Assembly: GCA_900466005.1 (NCBI GenBank)
Contig: UEGQ01000007.1
Coordinates: 328,639-392,638, forward strand
Direction: 5' to 3'
DNA from: Hyphomicrobiales bacterium
GTDB taxonomy: Bacteria; Pseudomonadota; Alphaproteobacteria; Rhizobiales; Rhizobiaceae
Length of the DNA stretch: 64,000 nucleotides
Of the stretch, positions 8,589 to 15,724 are shown one piece after another; positions within the stretch are counted from its first letter, which is position 1, and each line of letters begins with the position of its first letter. The position numbers were made by a program, and so were the translations under genes. The notes beneath the pieces were generated by a model that saw only the letters and a program-made list of their open reading frames with translations, ran no database searches and was not told the origin of the DNA.

Positions 8589-8884
8589 CGCTCAAGCCCT
8601 GCGATCGACGGCAGGGGATTTGCGAGAATGTAGACCTGCCCCCCCCCATCGATGTCGCCGAACAGGTCGTCGCGCTTCGATGCCACGATGCCGGTGTCGA
8701 TCAGAAATTTTCCCACAGCCGGCGATACGGTGCGGTCGTCCGGATAGGTGGCGTAGAGATACCCGCCGCCGCGTTCGATCGCCTCCGGTGCCTGCGATGC
8801 CTGCCGCACGAGCATCAGGTGCCGCCTGCGCATCCGCTCGAGAACCACGGCGACCCGCTTTCCGATTTTCAGCGTGCGTTCCAT
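8585..8884 (-). CDS. Phage hypothetical protein (99 aa)
   Basis: A small basic-then-neutral protein beginning MERTLKIGKRVAVVLERM, with a Gly/Tyr-rich segment (GGGYLYATYPDD) and ending VYILANPLPSIAG. Its ATG at 8884 lies two bases after the preceding TAA and its stop overlaps the primase ATG as ATGA. No known domain is recognised. Position directly upstream of the primase suggests an early or replication-associated role. Confidence 0.7.
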   Translation of the reverse strand: MERTLKIGKRVAVVLERMRRRHLMLVRQASQAPEAIERGGGYLYATYPDDRTVSPAVGKFLIDTGIVASKRDDLFGDIDGGGQVYILANPLPSIAGLER

Positions 8885-8886
8885 CG

Positions 8887-9168
8887 TTACTCTCCCAATA
8901 TCGCCCGCTCGATCGCGGCGAGCTGCCGGTCGAAGGCGCCGTCGTCGCGCCGGTCCTCGACCGATGCGACGAGTTTTGAAACATTCTGCTTGGTGCAGCC
9001 GGCCACCTCGGCCGCCAGCACCTGGTTGACGCCGAGGCCGGTGACCAGCAGGTAGAGCTCGGCGGCGCGCCGGTCGCGCGGCTCGATCGCCGAGGCCGTC
9101 AGCGCCAGGCGCACGGCCTTGAGCCCGAGGCGGGCCGTTGCCCTCGTGGTTGCGGCCGCGTCGTTCAT
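8887..9168 (-). CDS. Phage helix-turn-helix protein (93 aa)
   Basis: The central part, LGVNQVLAAEVAGCTKQNVS, reads as a helix-turn-helix in which AGCTKQNVSKLVASVE would be the recognition helix region; it loosely recalls DnaA-type or sigma-like HTH modules. The C-terminus is a charged helix (DRRDDGAFDRQLAAIERAI). Coupled to the upstream gene by ATGA. It may regulate early genes or recognise the phage origin, but this is inference. Confidence 0.65.
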   Translation of the reverse strand: MNDAAATTRATARLGLKAVRLALTASAIEPRDRRAAELYLLVTGLGVNQVLAAEVAGCTKQNVSKLVASVEDRRDDGAFDRQLAAIERAILGE

Positions 9169-9413
9169 GGCTCCGCTCCCTCGAGGATCCGCGCCGCCGC
9201 CCGGAGACGCTGCTCGATCGTGCGCAAGCCGAAGCGCAGCGCCTTGATGCGGGCAGGGAAGGCGAGCCCGGTGCGCCGCATGTCGTAATAGGCCGAGCGC
9301 CGGATGCCCGCCGCGAGGTAGAGATCCTCGTGGCTGACGGCGAGCGCGACGCGCCTCTCCTCGATGCGGGCAAGCTCGGCATGCGCCGGGCGGCGATATG
9401 TCCGTCTCTGCAT
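9165..9413 (-). CDS. Phage HTH protein, Cro/C1-like (82 aa)
   Basis: A basic N-terminus (MQRRTYRRPAHAEL) is followed by an HTH-like segment: VSHEDLYLAAGIRRSAYYDM, then AFPARIKALRFGLRTIE. The pattern fits a small Cro/C1-type DNA-binding domain. It is the second of two adjacent HTH genes joined by an ATGA overlap. A 55-bp gap separates it from the preceding gene, one of the few breaks in this operon. Confidence 0.6.
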   Translation of the reverse strand: MQRRTYRRPAHAELARIEERRVALAVSHEDLYLAAGIRRSAYYDMRRTGLAFPARIKALRFGLRTIEQRLRAAARILEGAEP

Positions 9414-9468
9414 GGTCTTCTCGAAACGTCGGTACCGGCCGGAACAACGGACAAATCCGGCCGCGATT

Positions 9469-9810
9469 TCAGATGTCGGTCAGGCTGTGATCGGGATCGG
9501 GCTTCGGTGCATCGGCGCCCGCAATGCACGGTTCCTGGTAATCGCCGATGGACCACCCAAACATGACCACTCGAGTGTGTTCGTTAGTCCATGGCATCTC
9601 GCCATCTCTCCGCCTTGCGCGAAACCTTGCCAGCTCCCATTCGAGATAATCGACACCCTCGCGAAACCCGGCGATCAGCAGCCGGTTGCGAATGGTCATC
9701 TCGTAGCGCGCCAGAATGGAGAGCGGAGCGGTCAACAGCCAGTCCGCCCGCTCGCCATGGCTGCGGCAGTCCGAAAGCTGCTGGATCTCGTCGACGAGGA
9801 GATTGCTCAT
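9469..9810 (-). CDS. Phage hypothetical protein (113 aa)
   Basis: Begins MSNLLVDEIQQLSDCRSHGE and includes a Leu/Arg-rich helix region (ILARYEMTIRNRLLIAGFRE) and a Trp/Glu segment (DYLEWELARFRARRRDG). The ATG at 9810 overlaps the previous stop as ATGA, which fixes the start and excludes the longer Arg-rich extension. I do not recognise the family. Confidence 0.65.
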   Translation of the reverse strand: MSNLLVDEIQQLSDCRSHGERADWLLTAPLSILARYEMTIRNRLLIAGFREGVDYLEWELARFRARRRDGEMPWTNEHTRVVMFGWSIGDYQEPCIAGADAPKPDPDHSLTDI

Positions 9811-10151
9811 GCCGCAATCTCCGCCCGCAGCTTTTCGATCCGTCGACGTGCGGCCCCCTTCCAGTTGTGCAGCAGGCCATAGGTTCCGCCCGTGCAGCTG
9901 CTCTTGATCCCGGCAAGCGAAATGCGGCAACCCTCCCACGGACGCGACCCGTCGATCTTCGCGCCCGTCTCGCTGGTCAGTTCCGCGACGAGCCGATCGC
10001 ATTCGGCGTAGTAGTCCTTCCGTTGTCGCTCGCGCTCCTCGAAGGAATGATCGTTGTTCCACGGCGGCATCGGCGGCCACTTGTCCAATGTGTGGTCGAC
10101 CAGGTCGATGAGCCGTTCGAGCTCGGCGATCTTTTCAGCATTCTTGCTCAT
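9807..10151 (-). CDS. Phage hypothetical coiled-coil protein (114 aa)
   Basis: The N-terminal 20 residues form a heptad-like helix (MSKNAEKIAELERLIDLVDH), followed by a charged segment (SFEERERQRKDYYAECDRLV) and a Gly-rich turn region before a basic C-terminal helix (ARRRIEKLRAEIAA). The start overlaps the ParB-like gene's stop as ATGA. Function is unknown; an accessory role in early phage DNA metabolism is suggested only by position. Confidence 0.65.
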   Translation of the reverse strand: MSKNAEKIAELERLIDLVDHTLDKWPPMPPWNNDHSFEERERQRKDYYAECDRLVAELTSETGAKIDGSRPWEGCRISLAGIKSSCTGGTYGLLHNWKGAARRRIEKLRAEIAA

Positions 10152-10966
10152 GCCTTTGCTCCCAGCTGGATCAGGTTCGCGGTAAGCTGCTTGTTGTAGA
10201 TTTCGACCAGCGCCTTCGCGACGGCGAGCGGCGCGTCGCCGCCGCCCATCTTGCGCAGGGCCTCGGCGTCGGCCGTCAGGATCTTCCGGTCCTTGCCGGT
10301 GAGCTTCATCACCATCCGCTCCTCGCTGATCGTCGACTTGTTGTTGCGGTAGAGCCGCGCCAGCGCCTGGATCATCACGCCGTTGAGCGCGCCGTTGTCC
10401 TTCGGCCAGGCCTTGGCCAGCGTCCGGCAGGCGCGCGTCACGGCGGCGTCGCCGTAATAGCGGATCGCCCGCTCGATCGCGCCGACAGAGCTCGTGCGGC
10501 TCGGCCCCGGAGACTTGGTACCGGCCGGCACGACCTCGCATCCGGCATCGTCGAGCACGGCGCAAATGCGCATCATCGCCTCGTCGCCGGCCTCTATCCC
10601 CGCCCAGTATTTCTCGACTGTCGAGATCGCCGAGCGGTTGGTGTTGACGCCGAGGAAGTGCGCCGCCTCTTCATAGGCCTGCTCGAGCCGGACAATCACC
10701 GCCGGCACGGTCGAAATGCGGGGGTGCCGGCGCGCGGCTTCGAAACGGTGCTGTCCGTCATAGACGGTGAAGCGCCGCTCCTCCTGCTCGACGAGCATCA
10801 GCGCGCCGAACTGCGCCCAGGAAAAGTCGCGCAAGATCTGCGCAACCCTTTTCGGTTTCAGCGGCCGCTGGTAGCTCGCATCGACCGTGATCTCGTCGAG
10901 CGGCACGAAGCGCAGCTCCGGCGGCTCGCCGATCGACAGATTGACGTCGGGGCGGGCGGCGCTCAT
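10148..10966 (-). CDS. ParB/Srx-like N-terminal-domain phage protein (272 aa)
   Basis: Residues about 20-85 match a ParB-type N-terminal domain: VPLDEITVDASYQRPLKP, then an FGALMLVE strand and the diagnostic YDGQHRFEAARRH box. The C-terminal 150 residues are helical and include KLTGKDRKILTADAEAL. Phages often carry such proteins as regulators, CTP/ATP-dependent DNA binders or nucleases rather than true partition proteins; no parA partner is present here. Linked by ATGA overlaps on both sides. Confidence 0.75.
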   Translation of the reverse strand: MSAARPDVNLSIGEPPELRFVPLDEITVDASYQRPLKPKRVAQILRDFSWAQFGALMLVEQEERRFTVYDGQHRFEAARRHPRISTVPAVIVRLEQAYEEAAHFLGVNTNRSAISTVEKYWAGIEAGDEAMMRICAVLDDAGCEVVPAGTKSPGPSRTSSVGAIERAIRYYGDAAVTRACRTLAKAWPKDNGALNGVMIQALARLYRNNKSTISEERMVMKLTGKDRKILTADAEALRKMGGGDAPLAVAKALVEIYNKQLTANLIQLGAKA

Positions 10967-11289
10967 TTGGCGCCAGCCTTGGCACGCGGCCAGGAGGGAT
11001 TGAGAGGAAGCGGTTTGGTGCGCGAGATCAGCCCACCCTTGTCAACATGCGCCTGCGTATGGGCCGGCGGGGCGGCAAGCTCCGCTGCCTTGGGCCGATA
11101 CCATTCCTGCGCAGCAGGGATTTCGGCGAGCATTTCCTGTCGCGCTCTGTAAAGCATGGAAACTGCCGTTCCCGCGCAGGCAAGGCACGTCGTCATGAAG
11201 GGCGTCACGCCGTCGTCGACATCCTGGCTGACATGGCCTCGGCCACAGTCCTGACACAGATAGATATTCTTCATGCCCTTGAAGCTCAT
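10963..11289 (-). CDS. Zinc-ribbon phage protein (108 aa)
   Basis: CQDCGRGHVS near residue 12 and CLACAGTAVS near residue 35 give a CxxC-x20-CxxC pattern that should form a small zinc ribbon. The remainder is Pro/Ala-rich with a basic end (NPSWPRAKAGAK). The ATG at 11289 overlaps the previous stop as TGATG; the long upstream extension is a shadow frame. Zinc ribbons of this type commonly serve in transcription or replication complexes, but no target can be named. Confidence 0.7.
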   Translation of the reverse strand: MSFKGMKNIYLCQDCGRGHVSQDVDDGVTPFMTTCLACAGTAVSMLYRARQEMLAEIPAAQEWYRPKAAELAAPPAHTQAHVDKGGLISRTKPLPLNPSWPRAKAGAK

Positions 11290-11558
11290 CACGCCACCTG
11301 CCTTTCCTCTTCGCGCCGCTGGCGCTGGATGTTGCGGAATTCCGCCAGTGCCTCGAGGCTCAAGGTCCCGTTTCCGGGCTGCACCTCGATCGACACGTAA
11401 TTGTCCGCCCGGCGGTAGGCGGAAAAGACCGCACCCGGCCAGCCGCAGGCGGCCGCCTCGCGCGAAAGGTCGTCGATCAGTTCGCGGTGAAAGGCGCGGT
11501 TCGCCTCGATTTCGACCGGCGCCCGGCCTCCGATGGCAATCAGATAGGCCTCGCTCAT
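11289..11558 (-). CDS. Phage hypothetical protein (89 aa)
   Basis: Begins MSEAYLIAIGGRAPVEIEAN and ends with a strongly charged helix, FRNIQRQRREEERQVA. The middle (AFHRELIDDLSREAAACG) is probably helical. The gene is coupled at both ends (ATGA upstream, TGATG downstream). No known family is recognised. Confidence 0.65.
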   Translation of the reverse strand: MSEAYLIAIGGRAPVEIEANRAFHRELIDDLSREAAACGWPGAVFSAYRRADNYVSIEVQPGNGTLSLEALAEFRNIQRQRREEERQVA

Positions 11559-11959
11559 GGTTCAACCTCGGCATTGAAGCGGTAACATCCCCCGACGACG
11601 CAGCGCGGGATATCCGGGTCGACGAAGACGACCAGGTTGCGCCCGCCGGAAAATCCGATGCGCTGCACCACGTCGCCGCCTGCGACCAGATCGATCGATC
11701 CGCAGGAGAACCGCAGATTGAGCCCGCGCAACGTGCATGCCTTGCCGCCCTTGACATCCGGCGGGATCAGCGTGCCGCGCAGGATCACCGGCCGGTTTTC
11801 CAGAAACGCCTTGAAGCCTTCGGCGTCGTCGTCGCGCCCGTTGGCGAAGATGACGGGCGTGAAGAGGATCTCCGGCAGCGGTTTCGGCGCCGGCCTTTGC
11901 GGGGAAGGGGCAGGCCCGCCGAAGAGGAAGTCGCCGAGGCGGGAGAGAAGCCGCTTCAT
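11555..11959 (-). CDS. Phage hypothetical protein (134 aa)
   Basis: The first 30 residues are basic and Pro-rich (MKRLLSRLGDFLFGG, then APSPQRPAPKPLPE). The rest looks like a beta-rich domain with several Gly turns: RPVILRGTLIPPDVKGGKAC, SCGSIDLVAGGDVV, NLVVFVDPDIPRCVVGGCY. The start is set by ATGA overlap with the upstream HTH gene. Function unknown. Confidence 0.65.
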   Translation of the reverse strand: MKRLLSRLGDFLFGGPAPSPQRPAPKPLPEILFTPVIFANGRDDDAEGFKAFLENRPVILRGTLIPPDVKGGKACTLRGLNLRFSCGSIDLVAGGDVVQRIGFSGGRNLVVFVDPDIPRCVVGGCYRFNAEVEP

Positions 11960-12138
11960 GACCGCCCCCCCCTGACGAGGATCCGCGCCATGTCGCGCGC
12001 GGCCTGAATGGTGCTCGCCACCGTCGCTTCCGGCAGGCCGATGATCCGGCCGATGTCGTGGGTGTCGAAGCACCGGGAGCGCCAGAGCTCGATGATATGC
12101 TCGGCCTGGTTGGCCGTGGGCAGCGCCGCGCGTCTCAT
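11956..12138 (-). CDS. Small phage HTH protein (60 aa)
   Basis: The protein reads MRRAALPTANQAEHIIELW, then DTHDIGRIIGLPEATVASTI, a good helix-turn-helix of sigma-70-region-4 or resolvase type, with Ala-Ala-Arg following. Both ends overlap neighbours as ATGA. It is the second gene of the leftward early operon and may act as a CII-like or Cro-like regulator; no specific target is visible. Confidence 0.65.
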   Translation of the reverse strand: MRRAALPTANQAEHIIELWRSRCFDTHDIGRIIGLPEATVASTIQAARDMARILVRGGRS

Positions 12139-12356
12139 CCCGCATCTCCGAGCGTCTGCAGGTCGCGGATCCGCTCGTCGCGCGCCCTCGCGAGCGCCGC
12201 CTCGACGACCTGCAGCGTCGAGGGATTGAGCGTGCTGTTGTTGCGCAGGCCGCGATGGATCGTGTTCTCGGGAATGCCGGCGCGGCGGGCGAGGGCGGCT
12301 TTGGAAAGGCCGCACTTTTCACGGATGATGTCGATTTCCGACCAGGTAACGCTCAT
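12135..12356 (-). CDS. Cro-like XRE-family HTH regulator (73 aa)
   Basis: Residues 8-40 form a standard XRE domain: IDIIREKCGLSKAALARRAG followed by IPENTIHRGLRNNSTLNPST. It is the first gene of the leftward lytic operon and is divergent from the CI-like repressor, the expected position of cro. GGAGG lies ten bases before the ATG at 12356. The shared intergenic region carries repeated AGTGA half-sites suitable for both regulators. Confidence 0.8.
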   Translation of the reverse strand: MSVTWSEIDIIREKCGLSKAALARRAGIPENTIHRGLRNNSTLNPSTLQVVEAALARARDERIRDLQTLGDAG

Positions 12357-12372
12357 TACCGCAATGCCTCCA

Positions 12373-12441
12373 TTGACTAATAGTGAAAAGCAGTGATTTG
12401 CTTCACCGTGTCAAGTGGCATACTCCAAAGTGATAAGTGAA
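12373..12441. promoter_or_regulatory. Divergent repressor/Cro control region with AGTGA half-sites
   Basis: Between the divergent regulators the plus strand holds AGTGAA at 12382, AGTGAT at 12392, the inverted TTCAC at 12402-12406, AGTGAT at 12429 and AGTGAA at 12436. AAGCA at 12388-12392 and TGCTT at 12399-12403 also form a short inverted repeat within this block. A TTGACA hexamer reads leftward at 12414-12409, within the repeats, and a TTGACT reads rightward at 12373-12378. The clustering fits a lambdoid-type operator, but -10 elements are not clear. Confidence 0.6.
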
Positions 12442-12453
12442 CGGGTCCACGTT

Positions 12454-13077
12454 ATGTTTCGCGTTGTGGAAAACGTTCGGCAAAGACATCTGGATTGGGT
12501 CAACTTCATCCTGCAAACCAGGAACTGGAGCAGGAACCGCCTTTCGAAAGAGGCGGGCATCAATCCGTCTACGCTGACCAAATTCTTTAACGGCCGGGAT
12601 GGCACCGGCCTCCTGCAGAGCTATACGATAGAGCGGATCCAGCAGGCCTCCGGCATACCGGCGTTCGAAACGTCGTTGCCGCAGACCCAGCGCGGCCTCT
12701 CCGAAGACGAGAGCGTGCGTTACGAGGCCGAGGTCGCCTCGGCCGTTCCTCCCGCGGTGGAGGCGCTTCGCGGCGCCCGCAACGGCGTTGACCCTTGGAT
12801 CCTGCGCTCCCGCGCCCTCGAGGCCGCGGGCTATCTGCCCGGCGATATCCTGATTGTCGACCTCAATGCCGCGCCGCGCTCCGGCGACGTCGTCTGCGCC
12901 CAGGTCTATGACCGCGCCGGCAAGGCGGAAACGGTCATGCGCGTCTACGAGCATCCCTTCCTGGTCGCCGCCACCTTCGACCCGTCGCTGTTCAAGCCGC
13001 TGCTCGTCGACAACGACCGTGTCCAGGTGCGCGGCGTCGTCGTCGCATCCTTCCGCGAGCGCCGCGCCGCGGCCTGA
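12454..13077 (+). CDS. CI-like prophage repressor with S24-like domain lacking the catalytic dyad (207 aa)
   Basis: The N-terminal domain is an HTH (NRLSKEAGINPSTLTKFF). The C-terminal part has the S24/LexA-like fold: DPWILRSRALEAAGYLPGD, ILIVDLNAAPRSGDVVCAQV, then ETVMRVYE. At the position expected for the catalytic Ser (SM before xxAG..PGD) the sequence is Ala-Leu, and the expected Lys is Met (TVMRV), so self-cleavage looks unlikely. I chose ATG 12454; a GTG at 12415 is also open but has no ribosome-binding site, and the one at 12454 is weak. Expected to maintain lysogeny by repressing the leftward operon. Confidence 0.8.
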   Translation: MFRVVENVRQRHLDWVNFILQTRNWSRNRLSKEAGINPSTLTKFFNGRDGTGLLQSYTIERIQQASGIPAFETSLPQTQRGLSEDESVRYEAEVASAVPPAVEALRGARNGVDPWILRSRALEAAGYLPGDILIVDLNAAPRSGDVVCAQVYDRAGKAETVMRVYEHPFLVAATFDPSLFKPLLVDNDRVQVRGVVVASFRERRAAA

Positions 13078-13082
13078 CAATT

Positions 13083-13205
13083 GCTAATATTAGCCCATAG
13101 AAATTTAGGGTTTTTCACAAAAAGATACCCGTCTCTTTTCAGGGTATATCACCACAATTCACTGTTTGGTGGATTTGTTCTTGACATATTGTGATTGTCG
13201 TCACA
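13083..13205. promoter_or_regulatory. Promoter/operator region upstream of the AlpA-like gene
   Basis: This AT-rich interval contains the perfect palindrome GCTAATATTAGC (13083-13094) just after the repressor stop, an inverted repeat CACCA-N12-TGGTG (13150-13154/13167-13171), a TTGACA hexamer (13181-13186), and TGTGA-N6-TCACA (13190-13205). TCAC/GTGA half-sites recur as in the repressor-Cro interval, so the same repressor might act here. No clear -10 box is visible at standard spacing. Confidence 0.45.
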
Positions 13206-13244
13206 CCTTTTCACGCATCGCTGATTTGCGTGAGAGGTGCTGGA

Positions 13245-13535
13245 ATGTCCCTGTCTGAAAAATTCGTGACCCTTGATGAGCTGGCGGCGGCCACCGGCCG
13301 CACGCTCGACTGGTGGCGGCGCAATCACCGGCGCATGGCCACCGAGGAAGGCATGCCGGAAAAGTCGGCCCTCGGCTGGCTCTGGCCGCGCAAGGCGCTG
13401 GAGCGCTGGATCGACGGCGACGCCATCCCCTCGCGCGCCGCAACGGCCGGAGAAGCGGTCGCGGAAGGCCACACCATCGCCGCAAACCAGAACCGCCGCC
13501 TGCGCGAGCGCTACGCGGGGAGGGCGGGGGCATGA
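13245..13535 (+). CDS. AlpA/excisionase-like HTH protein (96 aa)
   Basis: MSLSEKFVTLDELAAATGRT, then LDWWRRNHRRMATEEG and a conserved-looking LGWLWPRKALERWIDG, is the plan of MerR-type winged helices in AlpA and Xis proteins, in which a Trp-rich beta wing follows the HTH. The ATG at 13245 has AGAGG seven bases upstream; the longer in-frame extension lacks one. It could direct excision with the integrase 3 kb downstream or regulate the rightward operon. Next gene coupled by ATGA. Confidence 0.6.
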   Translation: MSLSEKFVTLDELAAATGRTLDWWRRNHRRMATEEGMPEKSALGWLWPRKALERWIDGDAIPSRAATAGEAVAEGHTIAANQNRRLRERYAGRAGA

Positions 13536-13735
13536 GTATCGGCGCCAAGATCTATCTCCGCAAAAACGGTTCCTTCGGAGCATCGTGCGACGGCTGCGCC
13601 GACACCGGCTATTTCATCGCCGAGGATAGCGGCCGCTTCACCGTTTACCCCGATGGCGGCGCGGAGCCAATCATTCGCGATGCGACGCGCGAACAGGCAG
13701 AACTGGCGATTGCCGCCGACTGGAGGCAGGCATGA
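13532..13735 (+). CDS. Prophage hypothetical protein (67 aa)
   Basis: Begins MSIGAKIYLRKNGSFGASCD and contains CDGCADTGYFIAEDSG and a C-terminal helix (TREQAELAIAADW). The CxxC could bind a metal or be incidental. It overlaps its neighbours at both ends by ATGA. Function unknown. Confidence 0.6.
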   Translation: MSIGAKIYLRKNGSFGASCDGCADTGYFIAEDSGRFTVYPDGGAEPIIRDATREQAELAIAADWRQA

Positions 13736-14322
13736 GCGACCTTCTCTCCCACAAGCTGAAATGGTTCCGCAACATCGATGATTGCCCGATGTGCGACAGT
13801 TTCCGCCAAGAGGTCTATTTCCCCGACGAACACTATGGCGAAGGCGAGGGAGACGTCGACGACATGGACGAACTCATCTGCACCCGCGCCTGTTTCGAGA
13901 TCTGCTCGCAGAAGGCCGGCGAGCTCGACCAGATGGCCGAGGAGAGCTTCGAAGTGAGCAACACATCTGCCGAAATGTCCGCGCGCTTCCGTCTTGAGGC
14001 GGCGGCCGCCGAAGTGCGCTTCGCCGAAAGCAAGCTCGAGGAGACCGTGCGCGACCTCTTCCCCGTGGGCGCTAAAATCTCCTGGGCTCGCGGTAATAAC
14101 GTCCATTCGGGCCATGTTCTCGAACACTGGTACCGAGGCGACCTTCTGGCCAGCAATGAACTCACGCGGAACGACGTCAAGGTCGCTTGGTACCAGATCC
14201 TGCAGGCAATGCAGATGCACTGGGCACCAACTCCACAAGGCCGAACGGCCGTCGCGGACGTTTCCGCGCCCCGTCCGGAGCGCAGCGGCGAAAGCCGCGA
14301 CAGCGTGAGGATAGATCGATGA
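13732..14322 (+). CDS. Prophage hypothetical protein with Cys pairs (196 aa)
   Basis: CPMCDSFRQEVYFPDEHYG near residue 18 and CTRACFEIC near residue 51 give several closely spaced Cys. An alanine/glutamate-rich helix follows (SARFRLEAAAAEVRFAESKL). A C-terminal tail from about residue 165 is polar and basic. Coupled upstream and downstream through ATGA overlaps. I do not recognise the family. Confidence 0.6.
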   Translation: MSDLLSHKLKWFRNIDDCPMCDSFRQEVYFPDEHYGEGEGDVDDMDELICTRACFEICSQKAGELDQMAEESFEVSNTSAEMSARFRLEAAAAEVRFAESKLEETVRDLFPVGAKISWARGNNVHSGHVLEHWYRGDLLASNELTRNDVKVAWYQILQAMQMHWAPTPQGRTAVADVSAPRPERSGESRDSVRIDR

Positions 14323-14585
14323 TCCCGCTCGCCGACAATCCCGCCGTCACGGATCCGCACCGTGCCCTCACGCCGACCCAGCGCGACTGCCTCTCGGCCA
14401 TCGCCTTCTTCCGCTTCCAGTCGCGCGACCGGCGCGGCTGGCGCATCGGCAACAAGCGCTTCTCCGCAACCACCGTCGACCGCCTCGCCGAATACGGCCT
14501 GGTGAGCCGTGGCCCGCGGAGCATCACAACCACCGTCGCCGGCGAGCTGGCGATCGACAAGCTGAAAGGAAACCGCCCATGGTGA
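14319..14585 (+). CDS. Prophage winged-helix-like protein (88 aa)
   Basis: TPTQRDCLSAIAFFRFQSRD, then SATTVDRLAEYGLVSRGPRS and ITTTVAGELAID, reads like a winged helix: an N-terminal helix, a recognition helix, and a short beta wing (the LVSRGPRSITTT segment). The ATG at 14319 overlaps the previous stop as ATGA; a longer in-frame extension exists but is a shadow. Probably a regulator of the rightward operon, on structural grounds only. Confidence 0.55.
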   Translation: MIPLADNPAVTDPHRALTPTQRDCLSAIAFFRFQSRDRRGWRIGNKRFSATTVDRLAEYGLVSRGPRSITTTVAGELAIDKLKGNRPW

Positions 14586-14977
14586 CGAATGGGACCACCA
14601 CCGGAATGACGCCGCGCGAACTGGTCGCGCTGATCGAGGAACACGGCGAGCGCGAGGACAAGCTGACGGCAAAGCTGCTGGTGGCGCTCCGCGGCTATGC
14701 CGAGGCGAGCGAGGCCGTCGCGCACGATCTCGACGTGCTCGCCGATCGCGCCGGCCGCCTCACCGCCGAGCGCTGCGGCCTCGTCGTCGAGGCGGCGATG
14801 CTGCTGCACGATCAGCAGGAGGCGCTGAAAAAGGCACATCCGATGTTTGCCGTCACGATGGGTGAAATTCCCCGCGCGCTCCTTGCCGGCCTCACCGCCG
14901 GAAAGAAGATCGCGGCGGCGATACAGGAAACCGAGCTGATCGACGAGCCGTTCTCGGCATTCGGGTGCGTCCAATGA
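14579..14977 (+). CDS. Prophage hypothetical helical protein (132 aa)
   Basis: Predominantly helical: MTPRELVALIEEHGEREDK, then LADRAGRLTAERCGLVVEAA and FAVTMGEIPRALLAGLTAG. It starts seven bases inside the preceding gene and its stop overlaps the next ATG as ATGA. No family recognised. Confidence 0.6.
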   Translation: MVTNGTTTGMTPRELVALIEEHGEREDKLTAKLLVALRGYAEASEAVAHDLDVLADRAGRLTAERCGLVVEAAMLLHDQQEALKKAHPMFAVTMGEIPRALLAGLTAGKKIAAAIQETELIDEPFSAFGCVQ

Positions 14978-15120
14978 CCGGCTTCTGGCTCACCTTCCTC
15001 GCCTGCCTGCTCGCCTTCTTCACCGGCGTGGGGCTCTGGGCCGCCGCCTTCTTCGGCGTCAGCGCGGCTTACGCCCGCACCGCCGCCCGCCGCGGCGGCA
15101 AGACGGCCCGCATGGAATAG
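14974..15120 (+). CDS. Small single-pass membrane protein (48 aa)
   Basis: The frame begins MTGFWLTFLACLLAFFTGVG and continues through LWAAAFFGVSAAYA, giving one long or two short hydrophobic segments, then a basic tail (RTAARRGGKTARME) that should stay in the cytoplasm. Its ATG overlaps the previous stop as ATGA, and it ends with TAG at 15118-15120. The coupling supports translation. It could be a holin-like or superinfection-related protein, but nothing specific shows this. Confidence 0.6.
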   Translation: MTGFWLTFLACLLAFFTGVGLWAAAFFGVSAAYARTAARRGGKTARME

Positions 15121-15135
15121 TCCGGAGAAAGACAA

Positions 15136-15711
15136 ATGGACGACACTACACAACTGTTTCTCGATACCTGGAGATTGAGCGGCGCGGTTCTCGCCCCCGT
15201 TTCCGTCTGGTGGTTTCGCAAGGGATCCGTGGAACTTGCGAGAAGGGGCGATGTCGGGACGGCATCGGGCGGGGAGGTCATGTTCGCCTATATCTTTACT
15301 ACCATCACGGCACTTATCTTTCTTGGCCTTCTTGTCCCGCTGGCATTCTTCCTGATGCGGAAAGTCGGCGTAGATACCGCCCTCGCCAGAATGGACATAC
15401 GTGCCGAGTTCGAGGCGGAACTCGCCGAGAGCAGGAATAAGATCGACGAGTTGCGGGACAAATACCTTGAGGCGGTGAGAAAATGGGGCGCCTCTAACGA
15501 TGACGCCATCAGCTGGCGGAACACCAACGCAAACCTTCGTCTGCTTCTGTGGCAGGCGGAAAAGGTTCTGCGACCGTTCGCCAAGGCCGCCGATCTTCTG
15601 CCAGAAGAAGACGTGCAGGATGTGACATGCGTGCACTCCTGCGCTGTCGAAGCCGCGGATTTACGCGCTGCCGCGTCCGTCGCGAAGAAGATCGCGGAAA
15701 GCAAGGAATAG
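15136..15711 (+). CDS. Prophage membrane protein with coiled coil (191 aa)
   Basis: A hydrophobic segment around residues 48-75 (MFAYIFTTITALIFLGLLV, then PLAFFLMRK) is followed by a charged helix (RAEFEAELAESRNKIDELRD) with heptad character. GGAGA is seven bases before the ATG. Base composition is somewhat less GC-rich than in the neighbouring phage genes, suggesting a separately acquired cargo gene. Function unknown; a membrane-associated exclusion or stress role is conceivable. Confidence 0.6.
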   Translation: MDDTTQLFLDTWRLSGAVLAPVSVWWFRKGSVELARRGDVGTASGGEVMFAYIFTTITALIFLGLLVPLAFFLMRKVGVDTALARMDIRAEFEAELAESRNKIDELRDKYLEAVRKWGASNDDAISWRNTNANLRLLLWQAEKVLRPFAKAADLLPEEDVQDVTCVHSCAVEAADLRAAASVAKKIAESKE

Positions 15712-15724
15712 CAGCCTCCCGCCC

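Noticed and set aside
13083..13094. GCTAATATTAGC palindrome as a terminator
   Set aside because: It is AT-rich, only 12 bp with no loop and no T tract, so it is better viewed as a possible protein site.
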